From: Planctomycetota bacterium | GTDB taxonomy: Bacteria; Planctomycetota; UBA8742; UBA2392 | DNA: 64,000 nucleotides | Assembly (NCBI GenBank): GCA_022071975.1 | Contig: JAJVIO010000005.1 | Coordinates: forward strand, 1 to 64,000 | Direction: 5' to 3' | In this document: positions 1-7,764 of the stretch, piece after piece | Layout of the letters: the number at the start of each line of letters is the position of its first letter | How positions within the stretch are numbered: position 1 is the stretch's first letter | The notes under the pieces: model-generated | The model's database searches: none | Seen by the model: only the letters and a program-made list of their open reading frames with translations | Told to the model about the DNA's origin: nothing | Program-made: the position numbers and the translations under genes

Positions 1-836
1 GCCATCTGCAAAGGCGTTTGCGCACGAAGACACAGGAAGTTCACGAAGAACGACAACTGCCTAAACCACGCGGAGGCGCAAAGGCGCAAAGAGCCTTCCC
101 GGCTCGAACGCAGTTCGTGTTCAGGGAACGTCATCAAACGCCAGGACGCCAAGAGCGCCACGGCCTTTGCGTTGCTTGCCCGACCATCGGCCAAGGGGCG
201 CTCCAAAACGCTGGAGCCGTGGCGCAACCTGGCGCCCTGGCGTTGTTTGCCGCTCAGCCCCACAAGTGATCGCCGAGCGCCTATCAGCCCTTAGCGCCTC
301 CGCGCCCCCGCGTGGCCTGATGCTTTTCTTCGTGACCCTTGGTGCCCTTCGTGGGCAACCGCAGTTGCTTCCCATGAGCAGCCATCTGCAAAGGCGTTTG
401 CGCACGAAGACACAGGAAGTTCACGAAGAACGACAACTGCCTAAACCACGCGGAGGCGCAAAGGCGCAAAGAGCCTTCCCGGCTCGAACGCAGTTCGTGT
501 TCAGGGACAGTCGTCCAACGCCAGGACGCCAAGAACGCCACGGCCTTTTGCGTTGCTTGCCCGACCATCGGCCAAGGGGCGCTCCAAAACGCTGGAGCCG
601 TGGCGCGCCCTGGCGTTGTTTTCAAATCTGACCGGCGCATGGACCAACGAACACCGGTCATCCCCTTGCACATCTGCAGGGCTTCATCGAGACGTCACTT
701 GTGGGTTCGGCGACAGGGACAGTCCCCAACTGCGGGGACGGTCCCTATACACAGCGGCGCGCCCCGGCATGCCGGAGCCCAAAAGCCCGCAATCCCGGCG
801 TTTCCTTTATGCCTCTGCGGGGTTACGCTTCCCGTC
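1..836. repeat. Gene-free repeat block with a 380-bp-offset direct duplication
   Basis: No convincing gene lies here; the open frames follow repeat units. Bases 1-126 recur essentially unchanged at 381-506, and similarity continues to about 630, so the block is a tandem duplication with a 380-bp offset. It is built from short units such as CACGAAG, GGCGCAAAG and ACGCCAGG, with reverse-complement partners further along (for example CTTAGCGCCTCCGCG and GCCGTGGCGC). The same mosaic recurs in gaps near 2.3, 3.3, 7.3, 9.1, 17.9, 42.5, 49 and 59 kb. The last 90 bases form the tatC leader. Confidence 0.8.
715..746. repeat. Paired GGGGAC-GTCCC palindromes (copy 1)
   Basis: Two near-perfect 13-bp palindromes, AGGGACAGTCCCC at 715 and GGGGACGGTCCCT at 734, lie 19 bp apart start to start. 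Further pairs lie at 8864, 9698, 35807 and 49034, most of them with the same 19-bp phase. Confidence 0.8.
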
Positions 837-2201
837 ATGCCTGACGATGCCGCCGAGCCGGTAGCCTTCTCCAGCCACCTCGATGAGCTGCGCAAGCGGC
901 TGATCTGGTCGCTGATCGGCGTGTTCATCGCATTCTCCGTGGTGTTCGCCACCTTCGCCGACGACATCGTCCGCTACATCCTCGATATCGCCGTGGACAG
1001 CCGCGACGGACACCGCATCCAGTTCGTCGTCATCAACCCCATGGAAACCTTCAGCACCACCATGCGCGTCAGCATGTACGCGGCCGTGGTGTTTGCGTAC
1101 CCGTGGGTGATGTTGCAGGCCTACCTGTTCATCGCGCCCGGCCTGTATCGCCACGAGCGCAGCTTCTTCCGCTTCGCCATTCCCACGATTTTCGTGCTGT
1201 TCATGGGCGGCGCGGCATTCGGGCGCTATGTGCTGCTGCCGGTCAGTATTCCGTTCTTGCTCAGTTTCAACGTGAACGAGTTTGGCGTGCAGGAGAACTA
1301 CACCCTGGGCCAGTACCTGGGGCTGATCTTCGCCATGACCTTCGGCCTGGGATTCATCTTCCAGATCCCGCTGATCGTGGCGCCGCTGATCCGTTTCGGT
1401 CTGCTGTCGCCGGAGTTCTTCAAGAGCAAGCGGCGCTACACGCTGCTGATCGCCGTCATCATCGGCGCCGTGGTTTCACCCACGGGCAGCCCGGTGGACA
1501 TGCTGCTGGCCGGCCTGCCGGTGTTCTTCCTGGTGGAGGGCGGCGTCTGGATCGGCCGGCTGTGGAAGCTGCGGGTGCTGAAACGCGCCGAGAAAGAGGC
1601 GCTGGCCGCGGCCGAGCGCGGCGAGAAGGTGGACCCGGAGGCGCTGGCGGGCGGGCTGGCGGTTGACCTGGAGAAGAAGCTGCTGGAGTTCAGCCAGGGC
1701 GGGGCGCGCAAGTTCGCGCGCGAGCTGGTGGCGGGCTTCCGCGAGAGCGGCAAGGACATCGAGACGATTTTTGACGACGACTACAAAGACAGCGACAAAC
1801 CGCCGGTCGAGGTGAAGCTCAAGCCCCGCAAGCCCAAGCCGAAGTTCGAGCAGGAAACGGCGACAGCGAGTGCCGAGTCGGGAACGGCCGGTCAGGAGTC
1901 GAGCGTCCCGAGTCCCGTGTCCACAGCGACTGCGGAGCAAGCATCCGAACCGCAAGACACGGAACCCGGGACACGGGACGCGGGACAAGCAGTAACCGAC
2001 ACGGAACCCGGGACACGGGACACGGAACAGGAGTACCCCGACCGTCCCTGGGACGAAAACGTGGACGAGCAGCTGGCGCGCTACATTGAGGACCGCATCA
2101 GCCAGCGCATGGAACAGTTCTTCGAGCGCGAGCTGCGCCCCTGGATGGACCGCATCGAACACGAACTGCAGGACCGCAACGGCAACGGCAAGCACGAGTA
2201 G
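837..2201 (+). CDS. tatC: Sec-independent protein translocase subunit TatC with long charged C-terminal extension
   Basis: This is the polytopic receptor subunit of the Tat pathway, which recognises twin-arginine signal peptides and moves folded proteins across the inner membrane. The start at 837 opens with the family motif SHLDELRKRL near residues 12-21. FIAPGLYRHER (near residue 98) and SPTGSPVDMLLAGLPVFF (near residue 214) are typical, with about six membrane segments before residue 240. TatC is normally about 250 residues; this one is 454. The extra 200 residues are charged and partly encoded by heptamer repeats (TEPGTRD twice). No tatA is visible nearby. The fold assignment is firm; the role of the tail is unknown. 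Confidence 0.93.
   Translation: MPDDAAEPVAFSSHLDELRKRLIWSLIGVFIAFSVVFATFADDIVRYILDIAVDSRDGHRIQFVVINPMETFSTTMRVSMYAAVVFAYPWVMLQAYLFIAPGLYRHERSFFRFAIPTIFVLFMGGAAFGRYVLLPVSIPFLLSFNVNEFGVQENYTLGQYLGLIFAMTFGLGFIFQIPLIVAPLIRFGLLSPEFFKSKRRYTLLIAVIIGAVVSPTGSPVDMLLAGLPVFFLVEGGVWIGRLWKLRVLKRAEKEALAAAERGEKVDPEALAGGLAVDLEKKLLEFSQGGARKFARELVAGFRESGKDIETIFDDDYKDSDKPPVEVKLKPRKPKPKFEQETATASAESGTAGQESSVPSPVSTATAEQASEPQDTEPGTRDAGQAVTDTEPGTRDTEQEYPDRPWDENVDEQLARYIEDRISQRMEQFFERELRPWMDRIEHELQDRNGNGKHE
1901..2030. repeat. Heptamer repeat arrays inside the tatC tail
   Basis: Units such as GGGACAC, GGGACGC and GGGACAA run in phase at about 1967-1986 and again at about 2009-2029. A reverse-complement tract (CGAGTCCCGTGTCC) lies just upstream near 1908-1921. 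This is the same inverted-pair layout seen in intergenic heptamer arrays elsewhere in the window, but here it is translated. Confidence 0.7.
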
Positions 2202-2678
2202 TGTGCAGTGGCGCGGACATTCCTGTCCGCGCGGGGGTTTTCACGCGAAGGGGGCGAAGAACGCGAAGAACTGAAGAGCGGCAGTGAGCACCTCTGCGTA
2301 CTCCCTGCGCTCTGTGCGATGTCGCAGTAGCAGTGCTTCGCGGCCCTTTGCGGTTGCCGGCCTTTTCCAGCTGCAGACTGCGGTTGAGCCACGAAAACAC
2401 GAAACCACTACGTACGAAAACAACCGGCAGTTTTTGTGGCAGTGCCTTTGGTGTTTTCGTGTTTTCGTGGCCCATTAACGCGAAGAGCGCGCAGCTCGCG
2501 AAGAGCGGCATGTGCCGGTATGCTGTGGCCGGCATCAAAGTGGCGCGGAGGTTACGGTCCGCGCATGATTCGAACACGAAGAAACAAAGATCGCCAGCAT
2601 GCCCTTCGCGAACTTCGCCCCCTTCGTTTCTTCGCGTAAAAGGACGAAGTTCCCCGCACCAGAAGGAGCGGCCGTCTC
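2202..2678. repeat. Repeat-filled gap between tatC and kdsC
   Basis: No gene is supported. A hairpin GCGCGGACA-ttcc-TGTCCGCGC lies at about 2210-2233; a near copy occurs at about 8990-9011, and a relative with a longer loop near 2553. The rest is made of ACGCGAAG, CACGAAAACACGAAA and CACGAAGAAAC-type units with reverse partners. An AGAAGGAG ribosome-binding site for kdsC precedes base 2679. Confidence 0.7.
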
Positions 2679-3236
2679 ATGAGCATCACCAACGATGAAT
2701 GGCGCAACGTCAAACTCTTCGTCTGCGACGTGGACGGCGTGCTGACCGACGGCACCGTGATCTACGGCCCCGAGGGCGAACTCGCAAAGCCCTTCTTCAT
2801 CCGCGACGGCATGGGCCTGCGCCTGCTTGAGGCCGCGGGCGTGCGCGTCTGCATCATCACCAGCGAAGACAGCCCCGTGGTCGCCGGCCGCGTCAAGCGC
2901 CTGATGCTGAGCGCTTATCGGCCGGGCATGAAGCGCAAGGGCGAGGCGCTGAAGGCGCTGATGAAGCAGTTTGGCGCCGAGGCAGCACAGACCGTCTACG
3001 TGGGCGATGACGTGAATGACGCCGAAGCATTCGAGATTGCGGGCATCCCCTGCGCGCCGGGCGACGCCTCAAGCTTTGCGATTGAGCGCGCGAAGTACGT
3101 CACCGCCAAGCCGGGCGGCCGCGGCGCCGTGCGCGAGCTGGCCGACCTGGTGATCGCTGCCAAGGGGCTCAACCCCGACCAGCTCTGGCGCGGCATCCAC
3201 CGCGCCGCCGAAAGCCACGACGCAGGCTCAGTGTAG
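2679..3236 (+). CDS. kdsC: 3-deoxy-D-manno-octulosonate 8-phosphate phosphatase (HAD superfamily)
   Basis: It is predicted to hydrolyse Kdo-8-phosphate to Kdo in the cytoplasm, a step of lipopolysaccharide core synthesis. The 185-residue protein has the HAD nucleophile motif CDVDGVLTDG near residues 15-24, the IITSEDS motif (HAD motif II region) and the metal-binding GDDVNDAEAF motif. Length and the absence of a cap domain fit the KdsC type of HAD enzymes. The start follows an AGAAGGAG site. A related sugar-phosphate HAD enzyme associated with sialic-acid synthesis is the main alternative. If correct, the cell makes Kdo-type LPS. Confidence 0.85.
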   Translation: MSITNDEWRNVKLFVCDVDGVLTDGTVIYGPEGELAKPFFIRDGMGLRLLEAAGVRVCIITSEDSPVVAGRVKRLMLSAYRPGMKRKGEALKALMKQFGAEAAQTVYVGDDVNDAEAFEIAGIPCAPGDASSFAIERAKYVTAKPGGRGAVRELADLVIAAKGLNPDQLWRGIHRAAESHDAGSV

Positions 3237-3555
3237 CCCAGTACGGCGTCAACCAGGTTCTGCGGCAGTTGACGGTGTCGAACCATGCGGGAGCCGCCAA
3301 GGGCCGCAAAGCACTGCTACTGCGACATCGCGCAGAGTGTCCAGGCGCTGCCCCGCAGTTCTTTGCGACCTTCGCGATCTTCGCGTCAATGGGCCACGAA
3401 AACACGAAAACACCAAAGGTACTGCCACAAAAACTGCCGGCAGTTTTCGTGCGCAGTTGTTTTGTGCTTTGGTGTTTTCGTGGCCTGTTCGCAGTTGGCA
3501 ACCGGTTGTACTTCAGGACAGAGTGCAACTGGCGGAGAACCTGCCTGCCGCTGCG
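3237..3555. repeat. Repeat-bearing gap between convergent kdsC and the SulP gene
   Basis: This gap holds short-unit repeats (GGGCCGCAAAGCAC, CACGAAAACACGAAAACACC and reverse partners such as TTTGGTGTTTTCGTGG). The 2.4-kb gap carries a closely similar sequence. No gene is supported. Confidence 0.6.
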
Positions 3556-5298
3556 CTAGGCCGCCTGGTTCAAACCGGGCGGCGTGGCGCTCAGCGCCTG
3601 CACCGCGCGCTGCGTGCTCAGGAACACGCGGCCGGGGGCCAGGTGTTCCGCGAAGCCGACGCGGTCGAAGCGGTCCATCACCGGGCCCTTTACCTCGGCC
3701 AGGTGCAGCGTGATGCCCAGGCCGCGCAGGCTGTGCACCAGGCTTTCCAGGGCTTCCAGCGCGCTGGCGTCCACGCTGTTGACGGCGCTGAAGATCAGCA
3801 CGATGTGCCGCAGCTCCGGCTGCTCGGCCACCTGCTTCGTCAGGCGGTCCACGATGTTGCGGGTGTTGGCAAAGAACAGGCTTTCGTCGATGCGCACCAG
3901 CAGCAGGCCGGGGAAAGTCTCCACGGCGTGGCGCTTCACGTTGCGGAAGTGCTCGCTGCCCGCCAGGCGGCCCACCACCGCGATGTGCGGCCGGCTGCTG
4001 CGCGCGATGTAGGCCAGCAGCGAGGCGCCCACGCCCACCCCGATGCCGATCTCCACGCCCAGGCCCAGCACGGCCGCGATCGTCACGGCCATCAGCGCGC
4101 CGTCGGCCTTGCTGTAGCGCCACAGGCGCAGCAGCTCGCGGAAGTTCACCAGGCCGGCGACCGCCACGATCACCGTGGCCGCCAGCACCACCTGCGGCAG
4201 GCTGGCGAAGATCGGAGCCAGAAACAGCGCGATGGCGGCGATCAGCGCCGCGGTGATCAGGCTGGCCAGGCCGGTGTTGGCGCCGGCGTCGTAGTTCACC
4301 ACCGAGCGGCTGAAGCCGCCGGTGACGGGAAAGCCGCCCGTGAAGCCGCTCGCCACGTTGGCGGCGCCTAAAGCCAGCAGCTCCTGGTTCGGCTCGATGG
4401 TCTGCCTGCGCTTGGCACCGAGCGAGCGCCCGACCGAAACACTCTCTACATATCCCGCCAGCACGATCGCCAGCGCGGCCGGCACCAGCGCGCCGATCAC
4501 CGGCAGCTCCAGCGAGGGCAGCGTCAGGCCCGGCAGGCCGGTGGGGAATTCGCCGACCACATTCACGCCGAAGCGCGCATCCAGGCCGAAGAAGAAGATC
4601 GCGCCCATGCCGGCCAGCACCAGCAGCGCCGGGCCGATGCGCGAGACCAGTTGCGCGGCGCCCTCGGACAGGCCCACGCGCTTGAGCAGCTTGCGCAGGG
4701 GGCTGCGCATCAGCACCAGCAGCGCGATTGCAGCCACGCCCATGGCCAGCGTCACCCAGTTGGTGCCGGGCAAAGCCTGCGCCAGCGAAAGCACCGCTTC
4801 ATAAGGAAGGTGCCCGGCCGCGGCCTGCACGCCAAAGATGTGTTTGAGCTGGCTGATCACGATCAGGATGCTGGAGCCGGTGATGAAGCCCGCCACCACG
4901 GGGTGCGACAGCAGGTTGGCGACAAAGCCCGCGCGCAACGCGCCCAGGGCAAGCTGGATCACGCCGGTCATGATCGCCAGCAGCAGCGCCAGCTTGATGT
5001 ATTCCTCCGAGAATGGCTCGGCGAACGGGGCCAGCGCCGTGGCGGTCATCAGGCTGATCACCGCCACCGGGCCCACGCTCAGCACGCGGCTGCTGCCCAG
5101 CAGGCCGTACACGAACAGGGGCACGATGCTGGCGTACAGGCCGTACTCGGGGGGCAAGCCGGCGAGCATGGCGTAGGCCAGGCTCTGGGGGATGAGCATG
5201 ATGGTGACGATCAGGCCGGCGGTGATATCGCCGCCGAGGTTCTTGCGTTCGTAGCGGAACAGCCAGTTCGTGAAGGGCAGGAGGTTCTGGAGTTTCAT
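3556..5298 (-). CDS. SulP/SLC26-family anion permease with C-terminal STAS domain
   Basis: This inner-membrane transporter is predicted to carry sulfate, bicarbonate or a related anion. Of its 580 residues, the first 420 or so form the multi-span SulP core, with IPQSLAYAMLAGLPPEYGLY near residue 37 and the conserved TGGFPVTGGFSRSVVN segment. A STAS domain follows at roughly 440-555 (IVLIFSAVNSVDASALEAL). It lies downstream of the ArsR gene on the same strand, 63 bases away, so the two are probably cotranscribed. With the divergent persulfide-metabolism gene, a sulfur-anion substrate is the best inference; sequence alone does not fix specificity. Confidence 0.88.
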   Translation of the reverse strand: MKLQNLLPFTNWLFRYERKNLGGDITAGLIVTIMLIPQSLAYAMLAGLPPEYGLYASIVPLFVYGLLGSSRVLSVGPVAVISLMTATALAPFAEPFSEEYIKLALLLAIMTGVIQLALGALRAGFVANLLSHPVVAGFITGSSILIVISQLKHIFGVQAAAGHLPYEAVLSLAQALPGTNWVTLAMGVAAIALLVLMRSPLRKLLKRVGLSEGAAQLVSRIGPALLVLAGMGAIFFFGLDARFGVNVVGEFPTGLPGLTLPSLELPVIGALVPAALAIVLAGYVESVSVGRSLGAKRRQTIEPNQELLALGAANVASGFTGGFPVTGGFSRSVVNYDAGANTGLASLITAALIAAIALFLAPIFASLPQVVLAATVIVAVAGLVNFRELLRLWRYSKADGALMAVTIAAVLGLGVEIGIGVGVGASLLAYIARSSRPHIAVVGRLAGSEHFRNVKRHAVETFPGLLLVRIDESLFFANTRNIVDRLTKQVAEQPELRHIVLIFSAVNSVDASALEALESLVHSLRGLGITLHLAEVKGPVMDRFDRVGFAEHLAPGRVFLSTQRAVQALSATPPGLNQAA

Positions 5299-5315
5299 GG
5301 CTTTTCCTTATTACT

Positions 5316-5357
5316 GCGGGCGTGACGCCCGCGCTCCGGCTGCGGGCGAGGCGCCCT
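5316..5357. repeat. Palindromes between arsR and the SulP gene
   Basis: GCGGGCG-tga-CGCCCGC at 5316-5332 is a perfect hairpin, followed by a weaker GCGGGCGAGGCGCCC hairpin. They may attenuate transcription between the two genes. They also resemble the palindrome cluster at 26494-26592. Confidence 0.6.
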
Positions 5358-5361
5358 GTTC

Positions 5362-5700
5362 CTACGCGATGGCCTGCAGATCTTGCCCCAGCTTGCGGGC
5401 GATGCTGCTGCACATCAGGTCGCAGAGCTGGAACACGCTGTCGTCCGCGATGCTGTAGACGGTAAAGAGGCCGTCCTTGCGGCGGTTGACGTAGCCCGCG
5501 TCGGCGAGCTGCGCGAGGTGCTTGCTGACGTTGGCCTGGCTGAGGCCGGTGCTGTCCACCAGCTCGTTGACGTTCTGCTCGCGGCTCATCAGCGAGTTCA
5601 GCAGCGCCAGCCTCGCGGGCTCGCCCAGCAGCTTGAAGCGGGCGGCCACCAGCCCGAGTGCGGCGGGGCCTAAGGGTTTGAAGTCTTTCTTGCGTGCCAT
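5362..5700 (-). CDS. ArsR-family winged-helix regulator, candidate sulfide/persulfide sensor
   Basis: This is a 112-residue metalloregulator-type repressor. The start at 5700 is chosen because GGAG lies just upstream; a TTG 15 bases earlier is less likely. The helix-turn-helix reads LSQANVSKHLAQLADAGYV, followed by the wing RRKDGLFTVYSI. The classic ELCVCD metal motif of ArsR is absent. Two cysteines sit in the C-terminal helix (QLCDLMC). Thiol-switch members of this family (BigR, SqrR) control genes for metallo-beta-lactamase/rhodanese proteins like the divergent neighbour. Sensing of persulfide is therefore inferred from context. Confidence 0.85.
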   Translation of the reverse strand: MARKKDFKPLGPAALGLVAARFKLLGEPARLALLNSLMSREQNVNELVDSTGLSQANVSKHLAQLADAGYVNRRKDGLFTVYSIADDSVFQLCDLMCSSIARKLGQDLQAIA

Positions 5701-5732
5701 GGGTGACTCCTTCAAGTTTTGTGCTTCTGCCT

Positions 5733-5766
5733 ATTGACTATATAACCATCAGGGAATATAGTCAAT
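5733..5766. promoter_or_regulatory. Perfect inverted-repeat operator in the arsR / MBL-rhodanese divergent promoter
   Basis: ATTGACTATAT at 5733-5743 and its exact reverse complement ATATAGTCAAT at 5756-5766 are separated by 12 bases. The site sits in an AT-rich patch between the divergent starts at 5700 and 5821, the position expected for an ArsR-dimer operator acting on both transcripts. The arms resemble -10 elements, so binding could block polymerase. Confidence 0.8.
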
Positions 5767-5820
5767 TCCATAGATGTTCCTATAGCAACACCGAAACACG
5801 GTAACAAAAGGAGAACACAA

Positions 5821-7146
5821 ATGACTGCAATCGCGACCAAGCCGTTCATCAAGCAGGTCACCATCGAAGGGGAAGGCTGCCTGGGCTACATCATCGGCGA
5901 CCGCGCCAGCGGCAAGGCCGCCATCATCGACCCCCGCCACGACCTGGTGGATGAGTTCCTGGCCATCCTCAAGAAGGAAGGCCTGAAGCTCGAGCTGGTG
6001 ATCGACACCCACACCCACGCCGACCACCTGTCCGGCGCCGCGGACCTGAAAAAGCGCACCGGCGCGAAGTACGGCATGATCCAGGGCACCCTGGTCGAGC
6101 CCGCCGACAAGGCCTTGGCCGACGGCGAAATCTACCACCTGGGCGAAACCGAGCTGCGCATCATCGCCAGCCCGGGACACACCCCGGATTCGCTCACCGT
6201 CTACGTGGACGGCAACCTGTTCACCGGCGACACCATGCTGATCGGCGGCTCCGGCCGTACCGACTTCATGGGCGGCGACGCCGGCGAGCTGTACGACAGC
6301 TTCCAGAAGTTCAGCGAGTTCGGCGACGACGTCACGGTGTGGCCGGGCCACGACTACCAGGGCCGCAGCCACAGCACGCTGGGCAAAGAGCGCGAGCACA
6401 ACCTGATTTACACCCTGGGCACCCGCGAAGCGGTGGTCGAGAAGCTTTCCGTGCGCGGCCCGCTGCCGCAGGGCATGGCCGAGATCCTGACCTTCAACCG
6501 CAAGGGCACCGACAGCGCCTCGCACATCGAGTGCAAAACCGTGCACGAGATGCTGAAGGACGACCCGCACGCCCTGCAGATCGTGGACGTTCGCAGCGCC
6601 CTTGAGTTCAGCGGCGACCACATCGAAGGCGCCTGGAACATCCCCCTGGAAGAACTCGAAAAGCGCGTCACCGAGCTGAACACCGCCAAGGGCACCGTGG
6701 TGCTGACCTGCGCCACCGGCAACCGCGCCCTGATGGCAAGCCAGATCCTGCAGCGCCGCAAGTTCAACAACTTCAAGATCATGGACGGCGGCATGAACGG
6801 CTGGATCAAGAAGAAGCTGCCCTACAACAAGGGCCGCCGCGTGCTCAGCCTGATGCGCCAGGTGCAGATCGGCGCGGGCCTGCTGGTGCTGCTGGGCATG
6901 GTGCTCGGCACCTTCGTGAACCCCTGGTTCTACGGCATCAGCGCCTTCGTGGGCCTGGGCCTGACGGTCGCCGGCACCACCGGATTCTGCGGCATGGCGC
7001 TGATCCTGATGCAACTGCCCTGGAACAAGGTCGCGCCCACACCGGGCGGCGGCACCACCGGCGGCTGCAGCGTGGGCGGCACGGCCTCAGGCGGCTGCGG
7101 GGTAGGCGGCGGCGTGGCCTCCGGCGGCTGCTCAGTCGGCGGCTAA
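5821..7146 (+). CDS. Metallo-beta-lactamase/rhodanese/DUF2892-like fusion with Cys-Gly tail
   Basis: This is a predicted persulfide dioxygenase-type hydrolase fused to a sulfurtransferase. Residues 1-245 form a beta-lactamase fold of the ETHE1/glyoxalase-II group (THTHADHLSG, GHTPDS, TGDTMLIGGSGRTDF, WPGHDY). Residues about 250-340 are a rhodanese domain with active-site loop CATGNR. Residues about 345-405 are a two-span membrane segment of the DUF2892 type. The last 33 residues are a Gly/Ser/Cys tail with three GGC motifs. AAAGGAGA precedes the start. It is divergent from arsR and probably controlled by it. The cysteine tail is not a usual part of the family. Confidence 0.9.
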   Translation: MTAIATKPFIKQVTIEGEGCLGYIIGDRASGKAAIIDPRHDLVDEFLAILKKEGLKLELVIDTHTHADHLSGAADLKKRTGAKYGMIQGTLVEPADKALADGEIYHLGETELRIIASPGHTPDSLTVYVDGNLFTGDTMLIGGSGRTDFMGGDAGELYDSFQKFSEFGDDVTVWPGHDYQGRSHSTLGKEREHNLIYTLGTREAVVEKLSVRGPLPQGMAEILTFNRKGTDSASHIECKTVHEMLKDDPHALQIVDVRSALEFSGDHIEGAWNIPLEELEKRVTELNTAKGTVVLTCATGNRALMASQILQRRKFNNFKIMDGGMNGWIKKKLPYNKGRRVLSLMRQVQIGAGLLVLLGMVLGTFVNPWFYGISAFVGLGLTVAGTTGFCGMALILMQLPWNKVAPTPGGGTTGGCSVGGTASGGCGVGGGVASGGCSVGG

Positions 7147-7155
7147 GCAACCAAC

Positions 7156-7198
7156 GGCCGGTGGTCAGAGCGTTCGCTGACCACCGGCCCGTATTCTT
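7156..7198 (+). terminator. Intrinsic-terminator-like hairpin after the MBL-rhodanese gene
   Basis: GGCCGGTGGTCAG (7156-7168) pairs perfectly with CTGACCACCGGCC (7177-7189) around an 8-base loop. The following tract CGTATTCTT is only weakly T-rich. Confidence 0.65.
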
Positions 7199-7764
7199 CG
7201 GCAACCGCGAGACCTGGGCTCCGGCTCCAGCCTCCCTTCGCTCCTTCGTTCCTTCGCGTAAAAAAACCCGAACCACAAACACCAGCCCATGAAAAGCCAG
7301 CTGCGCAACACGGTTGTCCACGAAGATCACCATGAACTGCAACTGCGTCAGCAACGCGAAGGAACGAAGGAGCGAAGGGTCTTGCTTGATTGGCTGGATG
7401 CCTCTGTTCAGGGACGGTGCTTCAACGCCAGGACGCCAGGAAACGCCACGGCCTTTTTGTGGCTTGCCTGTCCCTTGGCCACTGGGCGGACTGCCAGGTT
7501 GGAGCCGTGGCGCACCCTGGCGGCCTGGCGTTTCATGACGTTCCCTGCGCACGATCGGCATTCGAAACTCGCAAGACCCTTTGCACCCTCGCATGCCTGA
7601 AGTTGGTTCGCTGGACCAGGCCGCGCACAGCCTTGCCCGCCCGCGCGCGGCCCGAAGGGGTGGCGAAAGCCACCCCTTCCTTTTCCGCGGGAAGCGAATT
7701 CCATGCCCCGTCGTTTCCACCGTAAGGCCCGCAGGCTATCTTGAGGGCCTCAAGGAGATCGCCA
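7190..7764. repeat. Repeat-filled gap with a second hairpin terminator
   Basis: No gene is supported. The block contains GAAGGAACGAAGGAGCGAAG units with reverse partners (CGCTCCTTCGTTCCTTCG). It also holds the ACGCCAGGACGCCAGGAAACGCC / GCCGTGGCGCACCC inverted pair shared with other gaps. At 7655-7684, AAGGGGTGGC-gaaa-GCCACCCCTT is followed by CCTTTT, a good intrinsic terminator with a GNRA loop. AAGGAG at 7752 serves the next gene. Confidence 0.65.

Noticed and set aside
3337-4371. Forward frame antisense to the SulP permease
   Set aside because: It runs through repeat units and then the permease complement; no ribosome-binding site or family motif.
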